Positions 6,383-8,328 of a stretch of 8,328 nucleotides of DNA are shown here, in pieces. Source of the DNA: Anaerolineales bacterium (GTDB taxonomy: Bacteria > Chloroflexota > Anaerolineae > Anaerolineales > DRMV01); assembly GCA_015491595.1 (NCBI GenBank), contig WFVP01000333.1:1-8328 (forward strand). The letters run 5' to 3'. The stretch's first letter is position 1, and the number at the start of each line of letters is the position of its first letter. The notes beneath the pieces are model-generated. The model was given only the letters and a program-made list of their open reading frames with translations. It did no database searches and had not been told where the DNA came from. The translations under genes were made by a program, and so were the position numbers.

Positions 6383-8307
6383 GAGACCACTCCTGTCGTC
6401 TGGGGTTGGGCCAGCACCTGCTCAATGCGGCGTCGTTGCTGGGTGAGGTGCTGGAACTGCGCCAGCACGTCGGCATCGTAGGGTTGCGAATGGTCCCGCA
6501 AAATCTGCTCCAAATGATGGACGGCTTGGGTAATTCGGGCAATACGCAAATAGGACGTCATGCGCACGATTTCCCGCACCAAAAGGGTGGTCGAGGCCAT
6601 GGGAATCCGGGTCTCGGCCCGCTGCAAAGCCTCCATGAGGGTCTGAAATTCCTGCACCAACCATTCCAGCCCTCGGGCCTGGGACTGGGTCTCCAGAAAG
6701 GTTCGAATCGGACCGAACTGACGGTGCGCATCCTCCAGAAGGCGCCACGCCTCCCGGTGGCTCTCCTCCTGGAAATCCTTTTCTGAAAGGGGCTCCTGCT
6801 GGCGCTCCCGCAGAGTGCGTTGCACCTGGGTCAGCAAGTCCGGCTGATGCCACAGCACGGCCAGGATGAAACGCTCCTGCAGGCCCGTGTTCACCACGGG
6901 GTACATGGGCGGCGCCAGGGAAGGCCCGGCCAGGCTCCCGGACGCGGTACCCCGGGCCGGAGAGGTCCTGCGGGACGGAGCCGCGGGACGCCAGGTCCTC
7001 AGTCGCTCCACCGGCACCCGGACCCGCTCGGCCAACTCCTTGAAGTAGGCCTCCTGCTCCACCGGATTCCCCACCAGACGAATGAGGGGCACCATGGTCT
7101 CGGCCAGCCGGGCCCGCTCCTTGGGGTCGTCCATGTCCAGGGTCTGGGCCATGAGGTCCATCAAGTACAGCACCAGAGGGCGGGCCTGGGCCAAAAGCCG
7201 CTCCCAGTGGGCCGGGTCCTCCAGCACGATTTCGTCCGGGTCCTTGCCCTCGGGCAGGACCACCACCCGCAGGTTGAGCTGCAACCGCTGCTCGTAGCGC
7301 AGCAACCCCCGGGCGTCCAGAGTGACCTGGGTTTCGGCTGCGGTTTCCCGAGCCACGTCCAGGCTGCGCCAGAGGGCCCGCTGGCCTGCGGGGTCCGGGT
7401 CCAGCGCCAGGTACACGTTCCGGGTCAGGTTCTTGAGGCGCCGCAGTTGATGGGCCGTCAGCGACGTACCCATGGAGGACACTGTTTCCTCAAAACCCGC
7501 CTGGTGCAGGGCCAGCACATCCATGTACCCTTCCACCAACACCGCCCGGTCCTTGCGACGAATGGCCTTCCCCGCGCGCTCCAGGCCGTACAGGAGCCGT
7601 CCCTTGTCGAACAACGGGGTAGTCGGGGTGTTGAGGTACTTGGGGACCCCATCCGGGTCCAGCGTTCGCGCTCCGAAGCCCACCGGACGGCCCTGGGGGT
7701 CCCGAATGGGGAACATGATGCGATGGTGGAAGTAGTCCCGGGCCTCGCCCGTCGCCTCGTCAATCCGGGCCAGGCCCACTTCCGCCAGGGTGGCCGGCGC
7801 GATACCCTTGCCCGCGAAGTAGCGCACCAGGGCATCCCGTTCCCGCGGGGCGTATCCCAGGCCAAAGGCTTCCAGGGTGGACGCGGTCAGCCCCCGCTTC
7901 TGCAAATAGGCCAGGGCCTCCCGGCCTGCGGGCTGGTGCAAATGGTGCTGGTAGAACACCACAGCCTCTTCCAGCAGGACACGCCATTGCTTCAGGGAGC
8001 CTGCCTCCTGCTCCCCCGTGCCTTCCTTGAGGGAAATCCCCGCCCGTTCGGCCAGATAGTGCAATGCCTGGCGAAAGTCCCAACCCTCTTTCTTCATCAC
8101 GAAGGTGAAAACGTCCCCACCGGTGTTGCACTGCCCAAAACACCGCCAGGTGCCCGTTTCGGGGAACACCGCGAAGGCCGGCGTCCGGGTATTGGGGTGG
8201 AAGGGGCAAAAGCCCACGTAGTTCTTCCCGGAACGCCGCAGATCGACGGTTTCGCCGATCAGCTCCACGATGTCGATTCGAGCCTTGATTTCATCTACAA
8301 CGGACAT
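6379..8307 (-). CDS. dnaG: DNA primase DnaG
   Basis: The 642-residue primase makes RNA primers at the replication fork and has the full three-part architecture. The N-terminal zinc domain has C34-P-F-H37 and C56-F-G-Q-C60, so its second pair is spaced C-x3-C where C-x2-C is usual. The catalytic core includes [20 protein letters not shown], the basic cluster GARTL...PKYLNTP, and a TOPRIM fold with E259 in VEGYMD and the metal ligands D303 and D305 in LALDPDPAG. About 17 residues more than in E. coli lie between this motif and [10 protein letters not shown] Pro/Ser/Arg-rich linker (about 438-465) joins the core to the C-terminal helicase-interaction domain (about 466-642), which is the least conserved part. 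The ATG at 8307 follows AAGGAAGAGG and gives the expected N-terminus ([15 protein letters not shown]). It is the first visible gene of the dnaG-rpoD-channel run. Its promoter, or any gene before it, lies outside the window. Confidence 0.96.
   Translation of the reverse strand: MSVVDEIKARIDIVELIGETVDLRRSGKNYVGFCPFHPNTRTPAFAVFPETGTWRCFGQCNTGGDVFTFVMKKEGWDFRQALHYLAERAGISLKEGTGEQEAGSLKQWRVLLEEAVVFYQHHLHQPAGREALAYLQKRGLTASTLEAFGLGYAPRERDALVRYFAGKGIAPATLAEVGLARIDEATGEARDYFHHRIMFPIRDPQGRPVGFGARTLDPDGVPKYLNTPTTPLFDKGRLLYGLERAGKAIRRKDRAVLVEGYMDVLALHQAGFEETVSSMGTSLTAHQLRRLKNLTRNVYLALDPDPAGQRALWRSLDVARETAAETQVTLDARGLLRYEQRLQLNLRVVVLPEGKDPDEIVLEDPAHWERLLAQARPLVLYLMDLMAQTLDMDDPKERARLAETMVPLIRLVGNPVEQEAYFKELAERVRVPVERLRTWRPAAPSRRTSPARGTASGSLAGPSLAPPMYPVVNTGLQERFILAVLWHQPDLLTQVQRTLRERQQEPLSEKDFQEESHREAWRLLEDAHRQFGPIRTFLETQSQARGLEWLVQEFQTLMEALQRAETRIPMASTTLLVREIVRMTSYLRIARITQAVHHLEQILRDHSQPYDADVLAQFQHLTQQRRRIEQVLAQPQTTGVVS
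6390..6394 (-). promoter_or_regulatory. Shine-Dalgarno site of rpoD inside the end of dnaG
   Basis: AGGAG lies 7 nt before the rpoD ATG (6382) and within the last codons of dnaG. With the ATGA stop/start overlap at 6379-6382, this points to translational coupling between primase and sigma factor. Confidence 0.75.
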
Positions 8308-8310
8308 GCG

Positions 8311-8320
8311 CCTCTTCCTT
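8311..8320 (-). promoter_or_regulatory. Shine-Dalgarno site of dnaG
   Basis: The minus strand reads AAGGAAGAGG followed by GCGC-type sequence and ATG at 8307. AAGGA has an 8-nt spacer, while GAGG has only 3 nt. The family-conserved N-terminus begins right at this ATG, so the start is secure. Only 21 bases remain to the window edge, too few to judge a promoter. Confidence 0.7.
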
Positions 8321-8328
8321 TACCGCGG

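Larger units (their letters stand above)
3758..8307 (-). other. Probable dnaG - rpoD - potassium channel operon
   Basis: Three genes run on the minus strand with a 4-base overlap (6379-6382) and then an 18-bp gap (4889-4906). There is no room for a terminator between them. dnaG followed by the primary sigma gene is a widespread bacterial arrangement; the channel as third member is unusual as far as I know. No terminator hairpin with a T-run was seen at the distal end, where the run meets the convergent vWA/FHA gene after only 3 bp. Confidence 0.7.

Noticed and set aside
5153..6481. A 442-codon plus-strand open frame opposite rpoD
   Set aside because: It is an antisense shadow of a strongly conserved sigma factor. 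The translation is a Q, H, L and G-rich composition artefact with no domain motif.
1..8328. Defence island, CRISPR, integrase, transposase or tRNA genes
   Set aside because: No repeats with spacers, no transposase or integrase motifs and no tRNA-like cloverleaf were seen. Gene content is core and transport functions.

Overview
The window is a compact, GC-rich, bacterial chromosomal segment. It holds five protein genes, nearly all of the DNA is coding, and I see no RNA gene, CRISPR array, mobile element or prophage signature. The DnaG primase has a zinc knuckle with one extra residue. The RpoD-type sigma factor carries a large insertion between regions 1.2 and 2.1. With the proline-rich-linker lipoprotein binding protein and the vWA/FHA membrane protein, this suggests a Chloroflexota bacterium, perhaps from an Anaerolineae-like lineage. 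That placement is inference from family feel; no search was possible.

Left part (1-1716, minus strand): a GTG-started, lipobox-bearing solute-binding lipoprotein of the peptide/nickel ABC transporter family (SBP_bac_5). Its C-terminus runs off the left edge. A 169-bp divergent intergenic region (1717-1885) follows. It contains a palindromic -10-like box and a 10-bp perfect palindrome.

Middle (1886-3754, plus strand): a 622-residue secreted/membrane protein. It has a signal peptide, a vWA-like fold with a degenerate metal site, a beta-rich region, one transmembrane helix and a C-terminal cytoplasmic FHA domain. The FHA domain has lost two canonical phosphothreonine-site residues. The gene ends 3 bp from the end of the next gene, which converges on it.

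Right part (8307 down to 3758, minus strand): a tight three-gene run, dnaG - rpoD - potassium channel. dnaG and rpoD overlap by the 4-base ATGA arrangement, and rpoD and the channel gene are 18 bp apart. The first two genes match the ancient macromolecular-synthesis operon (primase plus housekeeping sigma factor). The third encodes a two-TM potassium channel with a cytoplasmic RCK (TrkA-N/TrkA-C) gating module. Inside the channel gene, a strong Shine-Dalgarno sequence precedes an in-frame ATG at the pore/RCK junction. This resembles the archaeal MthK case, in which free RCK subunits are made from an internal start.

The most worthwhile leads are the internal RCK start, the operon coupling of a potassium channel to primase and sigma factor, the doubly degenerate vWA/FHA receptor-like protein, and the two insertions in RpoD. 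No evident defence or otherwise wholly new system was found.
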